From contig JAZSOD010000080.1 of the NCBI GenBank assembly GCA_045536775.1, positions 1-30,595 of the forward strand: a stretch of DNA of 30,595 bases, in the 5' to 3' direction. Below, in pieces: positions 1 to 5,748 of this stretch; position 1 is the first letter of the stretch, and the number at the start of each line of letters is the position of its first letter. The notes below the pieces were generated by a model. The model had not been told where the DNA came from and made no database searches. It saw only the letters and a program-made list of their open reading frames with translations. Made by a program: the position numbers and the translations under genes. Source of the stretch: UBA4717 sp045536775 (GTDB lineage: Bacteria; Bacillota; Clostridia; Oscillospirales; CAG-272).

Positions 1-438
1 CTCGCGCGTAAGCTCAAAACGCTTCAGGACGTAGGACTCGGATATATCAAGATAGGACAGTCCTCGACCACTCTTTCGGGAGGAGAAGCGCTGAGAGTCA
101 AGCTCTCGACCGAGCTTTCAAAGCGCTCGACGGGCAGAACCGTTTATATCCTCGACGAGCCGACAACGGGACTTCATATGGCAGACGTCAAAAAGCTTCT
201 CGAGGTGCTTGACAGACTGGTTGACGCGGGAAACAGCGTCATCGTGATAGAGCATAACCTCGACGTTATAAAGTGTGCCGACCATATCATCGACCTCGGA
301 CCCGAGGGCGGAGACGGCGGCGGAACGCTTGTCGCCGAGGGAACGCCCGAGGAGGTGGCCGAGATAAAGGGCTCCTACACGGGACAGTATATAAAGAAGT
401 ACCTCGAAAAAGACAAAAAGCGCAGAAAAAAGAAATAA
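1..438 (+). CDS. uvrA: UvrABC excinuclease subunit A, C-terminal fragment
   Basis: This is the 3' end of the DNA-damage recognition ATPase of nucleotide excision repair; the rest lies before the window. The frame is open from base 1. It holds the second ABC domain: signature LSGGEALRVKL (about codons 29-39), Walker B ILDEPTTGLH (about 50-59), the H-loop region VIEHNLDVIKCADH and the glycine-rich UvrA stretch LGPEGGDGGG. The tail is lysine-rich and ends at TAA 436-438. The ABC signature has Leu where UvrA proteins nearly always have Gln (GGEAQ). The gene ends directly at a bidirectional terminator shared with the convergent XRE gene. The identity is certain; the start is not visible. Confidence 0.95.
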   Translation, partial: LARKLKTLQDVGLGYIKIGQSSTTLSGGEALRVKLSTELSKRSTGRTVYILDEPTTGLHMADVKKLLEVLDRLVDAGNSVIVIEHNLDVIKCADHIIDLGPEGGDGGGTLVAEGTPEEVAEIKGSYTGQYIKKYLEKDKKRRKKK

Positions 439-468
439 AAAAAGCCGCGATTGTTTCGCGGCTTTTTT
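437..468. terminator. Bidirectional terminator between uvrA and the XRE gene
   Basis: GCCGCGA (444-450) pairs with TCGCGGC (456-462) around a 5-base loop. The stem is flanked by an A-run on the left and a T-run on the right, so it works for both convergent genes. The T-run overlaps the stop codon of the minus-strand gene (467-469). Confidence 0.85.
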
Positions 469-769
469 ACTTCATATTCTCTATGATCTTGAATATCAGT
501 TCCTTTTGCTCGGGTGTGAGATACTTCCACTTTTCAAAAAACGCGGTCTGCTCATCGGTCAGCTCGACAAAATTACCGTCTGAAAAGAACTGCGCGAGGG
601 TTATCCCGAAGCCCGCGCATATTGACTCAAGAGTTGAGATGCTCGGAATTGTATTGCGCTGAAATAGGTTTGCGATAGTGGATTGTGACAGTCCCGACTC
701 CTTTGCAAGTCTGTATTCTGTCCAACCGCGCTCACGCATAAGCGTCAATATTCTTTCGTTTGTGTTCAT
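467..769 (-). CDS. Small XRE-family transcriptional regulator
   Basis: A 100-residue protein with an N-terminal Cro/C1-type helix-turn-helix over about residues 5-60 (motifs YRLAKESGLSQSTIANLF and PSISTLESICAGFGITLAQFF), followed by about 35 residues ending in a Glu/Lys-rich helix. ATG 769 is chosen because GAGGT (776-780) sits 6 bases upstream; a TTG directly before it would be too close. Family members are DNA-binding repressors or activators. It is divergent from a promoter and peptide gene 90 bases away, and the inverted repeat around that promoter's -35 box is a plausible operator. No other domain is visible, so the ligand and target are unknown. Confidence 0.85.
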   Translation of the reverse strand: MNTNERILTLMRERGWTEYRLAKESGLSQSTIANLFQRNTIPSISTLESICAGFGITLAQFFSDGNFVELTDEQTAFFEKWKYLTPEQKELIFKIIENMK

Positions 770-819
770 CAAACTACCTCACTTGAAATGTCTTTTTAGT
801 GGCATATTCATCTACATAT

Positions 820-825
820 ATTATA
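820..825 (-). promoter_or_regulatory. Probable -10 box of the small XRE gene
   Basis: TATAAT on the minus strand lies about 50 bases upstream of ATG 769. No good -35 box is visible 17 bases further upstream, so this is a weak assignment. Confidence 0.4.
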
Positions 826-852
826 TCATTCGACTGAATAATATAAAATCAT

Positions 853-882
853 TCATTTGTATTGACAATAATATTCAAATGA
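853..882. promoter_or_regulatory. Inverted repeat, candidate operator
   Basis: TCATTTG (853-859) and CAAATGA (876-882) form a 7-bp inverted repeat spaced by 16 bases. It brackets the -35 box of the peptide promoter (862-867), which is a typical place for an XRE repressor to bind. The assignment to the neighbouring XRE protein is inference. Confidence 0.45.
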
Positions 883-890
883 GATATAAT
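862..890 (+). promoter_or_regulatory. Consensus sigma-A promoter of the peptide gene
   Basis: TTGACA (862-867), a 17-base spacer and TATAAT (885-890): a perfect match to the vegetative consensus. The expected transcript start near 897 gives a leader of about 20 bases before ATG 917. Confidence 0.8.
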
Positions 891-916
891 ATAACACAAA
901 TGGGGGTAGGGTAGAG

Positions 917-991
917 ATGAAGAAAAGTGTGATAGCGGCGGCTCTGCTCGTATGCCTGCCGTTAATAGCGTATTTTGTTTTGAAAATTTAG
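917..991 (+). CDS. 24-residue hydrophobic membrane peptide
   Basis: A short ORF of 24 codons reading MKKSVIAAALLV followed by CLPLIAYFVLKI, then TAG. A basic N-terminus (MKKS) is followed by about 18 hydrophobic residues, so it should insert as one membrane helix or act as a secretion signal. It sits in its own transcription unit: consensus promoter 862-890, a G-rich Shine-Dalgarno-like stretch (902-910) and a hairpin terminator at 1053-1082. It lies between two XRE-type genes. The architecture resembles type I toxins and SHP/Phr-like signal peptides, but no homologue is recognised; it could also be the relic of a truncated secreted protein. Confidence 0.5.
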   Translation: MKKSVIAAALLVCLPLIAYFVLKI

Positions 992-1052
992 CAAATAAAA
1001 AGGAAAGACCATTGCCCTCGGGTGCTAAAGGACAGTTTTATACAAATCAGCC

Positions 1053-1082
1053 TCGGCAGGGAGTTTCCTTGCCGAAGTTTTT
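1053..1082 (+). terminator. Terminator of the peptide gene
   Basis: TCGGCAGGG (1053-1061) pairs with CCTTGCCGA (1067-1075), with one G-U pair and a 5-base loop, and is followed by AGTTTTT. It lies about 60 bases after the peptide stop. Confidence 0.75.
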
Positions 1083-1135
1083 AGTGCGAACAACCAAAAG
1101 TTGTAAAATCCGCCCGCAAATAAACTTTGCGGTTC

Positions 1136-1164
1136 TTGAAATTGCAACAAATATTTGATATAAT
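1136..1164 (+). promoter_or_regulatory. Promoter of the XRE-TPR regulator
   Basis: TTGAAA (1136-1141), a 17-base spacer and TATAAT (1159-1164). The transcript would start near 1171, right at the palindrome at 1173-1186. Confidence 0.8.
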
Positions 1165-1172
1165 ATAGTCAA

Positions 1173-1186
1173 GATAAGCGCTTATC
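1173..1186. promoter_or_regulatory. 14-bp perfect palindrome, probable operator
   Basis: GATAAGCGCTTATC is a perfect dyad placed at the predicted transcription start, between the -10 box and the ribosome binding site of the XRE-TPR gene. This fits an autoregulatory operator for a dimeric helix-turn-helix protein; the binding partner is inferred from position only. Confidence 0.65.
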
Positions 1187-1212
1187 AATCTAAACAAAGG
1201 TGGATTGAATTT

Positions 1213-2292
1213 ATGAAAATTAACTTGAAAGAAAAATTACGCTCATTAAGACAACAGAAAAACATTACCCAAGAAGCCCTCGCCAACCATCTCGGAATTA
1301 CTCCACAATCCGTCGGGAAGTGGGAACGCGGAGAAGGTTTTCCGGACATCACTTTGCTACCCAAAATCGCATTTTACTTTGATGTGACAGTTGATGAATT
1401 GCTTTGTGTAGATCAGGTAAGGGTGGAAGAAGCGATTACTAAATATAAACGGCAAGCCGCGATCTATCAAAATAACGGAGAGAATGATAAAAATCTCGAA
1501 CTATGGGAAAAGGCTTATACCGAATTTCCGAACAACTGCGATGTAATTGAGCAATTGATGTTTGCAATAAATCGGAAGGCTCAATATCCTTGTCCCAAGG
1601 ACGAAGCTAATCGCATTATTGCCCTTGGAGAAGAGCTTTTAACAAAGTCAACCAATGCAATGCAAAGAGAGCACGCCGTACAATATTTATGCTATACTTA
1701 TGATGGTATCGATAATGAAAAAGCTTTATATTACGCCAATATGGGTGGAAGCATACATGCAACAAGAGAGGGATTAAAATCTACGATTCTTCAAGGTGAA
1801 GAAGGCGTTGTTGCTTGTCAAAGTTATATTGAAACTTTAATTCACAGTGCAGCAATGAGTGCTGTGACTATGACTTCAAAAACAAAGTTTTCTCCGTTGG
1901 AGAATATTGAGGTATACACTTTTGCCATCGACATATTAAAGCGTTTGTTTTCGGATGATAATGTTGGATTTTACGCCCACGATTTTTCATTATATTATCT
2001 TTATATTGCATTTCAATATGGTGAATTATGTGATAAGGAAAACACTCTAAACTACCTTGAAGAAAGTTGCAGATATGCAATCATTGAAGCCAATTTGAAA
2101 GATATGAGTTATACAGCCCCAATGGCAAACCGCTTAAAACATAAAAATCAAAATACGTCCAAGAACTATAAGGGTAATGATTGTAATCTCAGATTAAAAG
2201 CATTAGAAGATAACAGATTTGATCTTGTGAGAAACGAAGAAAGATTCAAGAAGATAATTGCTGATCTTGAAAAACACGCTAAAAAAAACTAA
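1213..2292 (+). CDS. XRE-family regulator with TPR-like C-terminal region
   Basis: A 359-residue regulator. Residues 6-60 are a Cro/C1-type helix-turn-helix (LRSLRQQKNITQEALANHLG, then TPQSVGKWERG). The remaining 290 or so residues are helical with repeated aromatic/Ala positions resembling TPR units (NLELWEKAYTEFPNN, then KALYYANMG and TLNYLEESCRYAI), the layout of Rgg/PlcR-like sensors as well as of many uncharacterised clostridial regulators. AAAGGTGG (1196-1203) lies 9 bases before ATG. Its own promoter and a palindromic operator precede it and a strong terminator follows. Codons are clearly more A/T-rich than in uvrA or trpB, suggesting recent acquisition. A peptide ligand is possible but not shown. 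Confidence 0.85.
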   Translation: MKINLKEKLRSLRQQKNITQEALANHLGITPQSVGKWERGEGFPDITLLPKIAFYFDVTVDELLCVDQVRVEEAITKYKRQAAIYQNNGENDKNLELWEKAYTEFPNNCDVIEQLMFAINRKAQYPCPKDEANRIIALGEELLTKSTNAMQREHAVQYLCYTYDGIDNEKALYYANMGGSIHATREGLKSTILQGEEGVVACQSYIETLIHSAAMSAVTMTSKTKFSPLENIEVYTFAIDILKRLFSDDNVGFYAHDFSLYYLYIAFQYGELCDKENTLNYLEESCRYAIIEANLKDMSYTAPMANRLKHKNQNTSKNYKGNDCNLRLKALEDNRFDLVRNEERFKKIIADLEKHAKKN

Positions 2293-2296
2293 TAGT

Positions 2297-2336
2297 TAAG
2301 CCTCCGATAGAAAAAATCCTTGTCGGAGGCTTATTT
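2297..2336 (+). terminator. Terminator of the XRE-TPR gene
   Basis: TAAGCCTCCGA (2297-2307) and TCGGAGGCTTA (2323-2333) form an 11-bp stem starting 4 bases after the stop codon, followed by a short T-run. Confidence 0.8.
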
Positions 2337-2398
2337 CATAATTTGAATTGTACTACCGCATTAGTGGTGAGTAAGTGCGCACTTGCAGAAAAATAAAA

Positions 2399-2526
2399 AG
2401 CCTCCCTTGTGCAAAGGGAGGTGGCACGGCAACGCCGTGACGGAGGGATTGTAAAAGCTAAAAATCAATCAAAAAACAATCCCTCAGCCGCCTTCGGCGT
2501 CAGCTCCCTTTACACAAGGGAGCCTC
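2399..2526. repeat. Palindromic MITE-like repeat element
   Basis: About 128 bases form an imperfect long palindrome. The left arm (AGCCTCCCTTGTGCAAAGG, continuing to GGAGGGATTGT at 2442-2452) matches the reverse complement of the right arm (from ACAATCCCTC at 2476 to 2526). Smaller hairpins nest inside: CCTCCCTT/AAGGGAGG, CACGGC/GCCGTG, GCCGCC/GGCG. It has no coding capacity. I recognise the pattern as a dispersed extragenic repeat of gut Clostridia, from memory and without a database check. It fills most of the gap between the XRE-TPR gene and trpB and may also end transcription from both sides. Confidence 0.8.
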
Positions 2527-2608
2527 TGGTTGTAACCGCTTGTCTTTCTGTTATTTTATTGTAAAACTGTCCTTAAGAACCCGACGCATTTGGTCTTTCC
2601 TTTTTGCT

Positions 2609-3826
2609 TTATCTGATTCCGTAATTTTCAATAATGAAGTCCATATCCTTGTCGCCGCGGCCCGAGAGACAGATAAGTACCGAGCCCTTGCCCATCTGCT
2701 TTGCAAGCTTCATACCGTATGCAACTGCGTGCGAGCTCTCGATAGCGGGGATGATACCCTCGAGTCTGGAGAGAGTGAAGAATGCGTCGATGGTCTCATC
2801 GTCCGAAACAACGTCGTACTTAACTCTGCCGAGATCGTGCAAGAACGCGTGCTCGGGACCGGACGAAGGATAGTCGAGACCGCTTGCTACAGAGTAAACG
2901 GGAGCAGGCTCACCGTTTTCGTCCTTGAGCATAATACTGTTGAAGCCGTGCATAATGCCCTCGGTACCGTACTTGAGGCTTGCCGCGTGGTCACCAAGCT
3001 TAGGACCTCTGCCGAGAGGCTCAATACCGTAGATGTCAACGGGGTCGTTAAGGAAGCCCGAGAACATACCCATTGCGTTCGAGCCGCCGCCAACGCAAGC
3101 AACGACCGCGTCGGGAAGCTCACCCGTCATGCCGATAAACTGCTCTCTTGCCTCGATACCCACAACGCTCTGGAAATCGCGAACCATCATCGGGAACGGA
3201 TGAGGTCCGAGAACAGAGCCGATGCAGTAGATAGCGTCCTTGTATTCGTTGCAGTAAGCCGCGAACGCCGCGTCAACTGCTTCCTTAAGGGTAGCAAGAC
3301 CCTCCTTGACCTCTACTACGTTTGCGCCGAGTATCTTCATTCTTGCAACGTTGGGAGCTTGCTTCTTTATGTCAACAGAGCCCATATAAATATCGCACTC
3401 AAGACCGAAGTAAGCGGCAGCTGTTGCAAGAGCAACGCCGTGCTGACCTGGACCCGTCTCAGCGATGACCTTCTTCTTGCCCATATATTTTGCGAGAAGC
3501 GCTTCACCCATACAGTGATTGAGCTTATGTGCGCCCGTGTGGTTTAAGTCCTCGCGCTTAACGTAGAGCTGTACGTTACCGAGCTTGTTTGAAAGTCTTT
3601 CGAGGTGAGAGATAGGGGTGGGTCTGCCCTGGAAATCCTTGCGTATTCTGCGAAGCTCACTTATAAACTTGCTCGACTTGCAAATCGTGAAGTAAGCCTC
3701 GGTGATCTCCACCATTGCGCGCTTGAGGTCATCCGAAACGTATGAGCCTCCGTATTTTCCGAAAAATCCGTTAGCATCGGGGTAGTTTTTGAAATAAGTA
3801 TCGAAATCAATTCCGTTGAAATTCAT
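2609..3826 (-). CDS. trpB: Tryptophan synthase beta chain
   Basis: A PLP enzyme of 405 residues that joins indole and serine to make tryptophan. The PLP lysine is Lys101 in HTGAHKLNH, and Glu123 in AETGPGQHGVA matches the catalytic Glu of TrpB. The phosphate-binding loop is CVGGGSNAMG, and the C-terminus has SGRGDKD. The loop reads ETGPGQHG where most TrpB have ETGAGQHG. ATG 3826 is chosen because GGAGG (3835-3839) lies 8 bases upstream; the longer TTG frame would place this site inside the gene. No trpA or other trp gene is in the window, so it is an orphan trpB. A Trp-specific T-box and a consensus promoter lie upstream, so it should be induced when uncharged tRNA-Trp builds up. Confidence 0.95.
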   Translation of the reverse strand: MNFNGIDFDTYFKNYPDANGFFGKYGGSYVSDDLKRAMVEITEAYFTICKSSKFISELRRIRKDFQGRPTPISHLERLSNKLGNVQLYVKREDLNHTGAHKLNHCMGEALLAKYMGKKKVIAETGPGQHGVALATAAAYFGLECDIYMGSVDIKKQAPNVARMKILGANVVEVKEGLATLKEAVDAAFAAYCNEYKDAIYCIGSVLGPHPFPMMVRDFQSVVGIEAREQFIGMTGELPDAVVACVGGGSNAMGMFSGFLNDPVDIYGIEPLGRGPKLGDHAASLKYGTEGIMHGFNSIMLKDENGEPAPVYSVASGLDYPSSGPEHAFLHDLGRVKYDVVSDDETIDAFFTLSRLEGIIPAIESSHAVAYGMKLAKQMGKGSVLICLSGRGDKDMDFIIENYGIR

Positions 3827-3932
3827 TGTGTTTTCCTCCAAATAATTACGTATGTCCGTTAAGCTTCAAAAATTATTATAAGAGTCGCCATCGTCTTGTT
3901 AAAAGCACCATTTTTTATACCGTCCTATAAAC

Positions 3933-3966
3933 AAAAATATCCCTGACAAACCTGTGCTTGTCAAGG
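3933..3966 (-). terminator. Intrinsic terminator of the trpB T-box
   Basis: On the minus strand CCTTGACAA pairs with TTGTCAGGG (3958-3966 with 3941-3949, one G-U pair) and is followed by ATATTTTTGTTT. It lies downstream of the T-box sequence and competes with the antiterminator. Confidence 0.85.
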
Positions 3967-4205
3967 ACGAATAAAATTACTTTATCCGCGGTGCCACCTG
4001 TCTTGATGAAAAAATCATCCGCTTACTCCGTACTTACATACGGATAACTCTGTAACGGGAGCTTGCCGTCGACTGCTACTTGCCTTTGCTTTCGGTCGCC
4101 CTCATAAGTCCATTCACCGTGGCATCTGCTGCCGCGATCTCACCGTCCGCGGCTCTCTTTGAGCATCAAATCCTCGACTACTATTCTTAATCATAGGTTT
4201 CTGTT
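3933..4205 (-). ncRNA. T-box leader, tRNA-Trp specific, upstream of trpB
   Basis: The 14-base T-box core AGGTGGCACCGCGG is at 3986-3999 on the minus strand, about 160 bases upstream of trpB. Stem I features precede it: the distal GACGGTGAGATCGCGG region, and the specifier loop GAATGGACTTATGAG in which TGG (4110-4112) is in the specifier position, reading the Trp codon. The antiterminator can form from GGATAAA with TTTATTC behind the core, and the terminator follows. In this riboswitch family uncharged tRNA pairs with the specifier and T-box bulge and prevents termination. Trp specificity matches the downstream gene. Confidence 0.92.
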
Positions 4206-4212
4206 TGCCTGT

Positions 4213-4241
4213 ATTATATCACCGTGTGCTCATTTTGTCAA
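4213..4241 (-). promoter_or_regulatory. Consensus sigma-A promoter of T-box/trpB
   Basis: TTGACA (4236-4241), 17-base spacer, TATAAT (4213-4218) on the minus strand. Both boxes are perfect. Transcription should start near 4205, just upstream of the T-box Stem I. Confidence 0.9.
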
Positions 4242-4250
4242 GAGCTTTTG

Positions 4251-4284
4251 TAAAAAAGCAGACGGTGGTGCGCACCGTCTGCTT
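4251..4284 (-). terminator. Terminator of the aminotransferase gene
   Basis: AAGCAGACGGTG (4273-4284 on the minus strand) pairs over 12 bp with CACCGTCTGCTT (4256-4267), followed by TTTT. It separates the aminotransferase gene from the trpB promoter that begins 10 bases further on. Confidence 0.9.
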
Positions 4285-4291
4285 GTATAAA

Positions 4292-5566
4292 TCAGAAGTA
4301 AAGCTTTTCAAGAGCCGCCATCTTTGTGCAAAGGCAGAGTATCTCGCTTGCCGCAATGAGCTCGTTTATCGGGGGGAAGGTGGGAGCTATGCGGAGGTTT
4401 TTGTCCTCGGGGTCATTACCGTAGGGGAAGGTCGCGCCTGCAGGAGTGAGGGTAACGCCGAGAGCGCTCATAAGCGCGTGTATTCTCTTTGCGGTACCGG
4501 GAAGTGTGTCAAGGCTTATGAAGTAGCCACCGAGGGGAGAGTTCCACTTTGCGATTCCGAGAGATGAGAGCTCACGGTCGAGTGTTTCAAGCACCGCGTC
4601 AAACTTGGGCTTTAATATCTCGGCGTGACGGCGCATGTGGCTGTAGATGCCGTCTGCGTTCCCGAAATACTTGACGTGACGGAGCATATTTATCTTGTCA
4701 AAGCCGATGGTCTGGACAGTCATTACCTTTTTCGCCTCGGCGAGATTCTTCTCGCTTGCCGCCATTATCGCAACGCCTGAGCCGGGGAAGGATATCTTTG
4801 ACGTTGAAGCGAAGAAGTATATGAGGTCGGTGCTTCCGATCTTGTCGGCTTCGTCAAAAATATTAAGAAGCTTCACGGGGTTGTCGACGTCGAAATCGTG
4901 AACTGCGTACGCGTTGTCCCAGAAAATGCGGAAGTCGGGAGCCGCGGGCTTGAGTGCGGCAAAGCGCTTTACGGTTTCGTCCGAATAAACAATACCACCG
5001 GGATTTGAGAACTTCGGTACGCACCAGATGCCCTTGACGGAGCTGTCGGTACATACAAGCTTTTCAACGATATCCATATCGGGGCCGTTCTCGGTCATCG
5101 GAACGGTTACCATCTCAATGCCGAGCGATTGGCATATAGCGAAATGTCTGTCATAGCCGGGGACGGGACAGAGGAATTTGACCGTACCCTGCTTTGCCCA
5201 CGGAGTATTTCCCCCGATGCCGTAGAGCATAGCGCGCGATACCGCGTCATACATAAGATTGAGGCTTGAGTTGCCCGCAACGAGTATGCGTTCTTCCTTG
5301 ATGCCGAGAAGCTCAGAAAAAAGTCTCTTTGCCTCGGGCACACCGTCGAGAAGACCGTAGTTGCGGCAATCGAAGCCTGTCTCGCTCACACAGTCGTCAA
5401 CACTTAGAGCGTTAAGCATATCCATCGTGAGGTCGAGCTGATCTCGTCCGGGCTTGCCTCTGGACATATCGAGCTTGAGATCGCGCGATCTGTATTCCTC
5501 GTATTTTGTAAGAAGTGCGTCGTATTCTTTTTTTGCGACGTCCTTTGAAAGAGCAGTGTAGTTCAT
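4292..5566 (-). CDS. Aspartate aminotransferase-like class I (subgroup Ic) PLP enzyme
   Basis: A 424-residue fold-type I aminotransferase. The N-terminal DMSRGKPGRDQLDLT (about 33-47) is characteristic of the Ic group of aspartate aminotransferases. PLP contacts: Asn188 in SNPGG, Asp217 in FWDNAY and the Schiff-base lysine Lys257 in FASTSKISFPGSG. The expected reaction is aspartate plus 2-oxoglutarate to oxaloacetate plus glutamate in the cytosol, but the amino-donor range is not certain from sequence. ATG 5566 has AAGGA (5574-5578) 7 bases upstream; the TTG start two codons earlier is less likely. It is transcribed alone, with a strong hairpin at the 5' end of its mRNA and a terminator before the trpB unit. 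Confidence 0.9.
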   Translation of the reverse strand: MNYTALSKDVAKKEYDALLTKYEEYRSRDLKLDMSRGKPGRDQLDLTMDMLNALSVDDCVSETGFDCRNYGLLDGVPEAKRLFSELLGIKEERILVAGNSSLNLMYDAVSRAMLYGIGGNTPWAKQGTVKFLCPVPGYDRHFAICQSLGIEMVTVPMTENGPDMDIVEKLVCTDSSVKGIWCVPKFSNPGGIVYSDETVKRFAALKPAAPDFRIFWDNAYAVHDFDVDNPVKLLNIFDEADKIGSTDLIYFFASTSKISFPGSGVAIMAASEKNLAEAKKVMTVQTIGFDKINMLRHVKYFGNADGIYSHMRRHAEILKPKFDAVLETLDRELSSLGIAKWNSPLGGYFISLDTLPGTAKRIHALMSALGVTLTPAGATFPYGNDPEDKNLRIAPTFPPINELIAASEILCLCTKMAALEKLYF

Positions 5567-5601
5567 AATCAAATCCTTGTAAAAGCGTAATAAATCAAGA
5601 G

Positions 5602-5641
5602 ATAATGCAACGGTCAGACGCTGACCGTTGCATTATTTTTT
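5602..5641 (+). terminator. 16-bp perfect hairpin with T-run on the plus strand
   Basis: ATAATGCAACGGTCAG (5602-5617) and its exact complement (5621-5636) with a 3-base loop, followed by TTTTT on the plus strand. No plus-strand gene precedes it. On the minus strand it would be the first structure of the aminotransferase transcript. Confidence 0.6.
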
Positions 5642-5653
5642 AAACTATTAACT

Positions 5654-5682
5654 ATTATACTCTCAGTTTTGTCAAAATGCAA
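5654..5682 (-). promoter_or_regulatory. Probable promoter of the aminotransferase gene
   Basis: TATAAT (5654-5659) with TTGCAT (5677-5682) 17 bases upstream on the minus strand. Transcription would start near 5647, about 10 bases before the hairpin at 5602-5636. Confidence 0.5.
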
Positions 5683-5748
5683 GATAAAAATACACGAAAT
5701 TTCAAATTTTGAAGAAAAGTTTTTAGTAAAAGAGGTCAAAATGCCGAT

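Noticed and set aside
952..1158. A 68-codon ORF after the peptide gene
   Set aside because: It has no ribosome binding site, runs through the terminator hairpin and the -35 box of the next gene, and encodes no recognisable sequence.
2399..2526. CRISPR array
   Set aside because: The repeats are inverted rather than regularly spaced direct repeats, and there are no spacers or cas genes.
2540..3547. A 335-codon plus-strand ORF antisense to trpB
   Set aside because: It overlaps a certain trpB, has no ribosome binding site, and its translation is rich in Cys, Arg and Val without any domain; it is a shadow of the codon bias.
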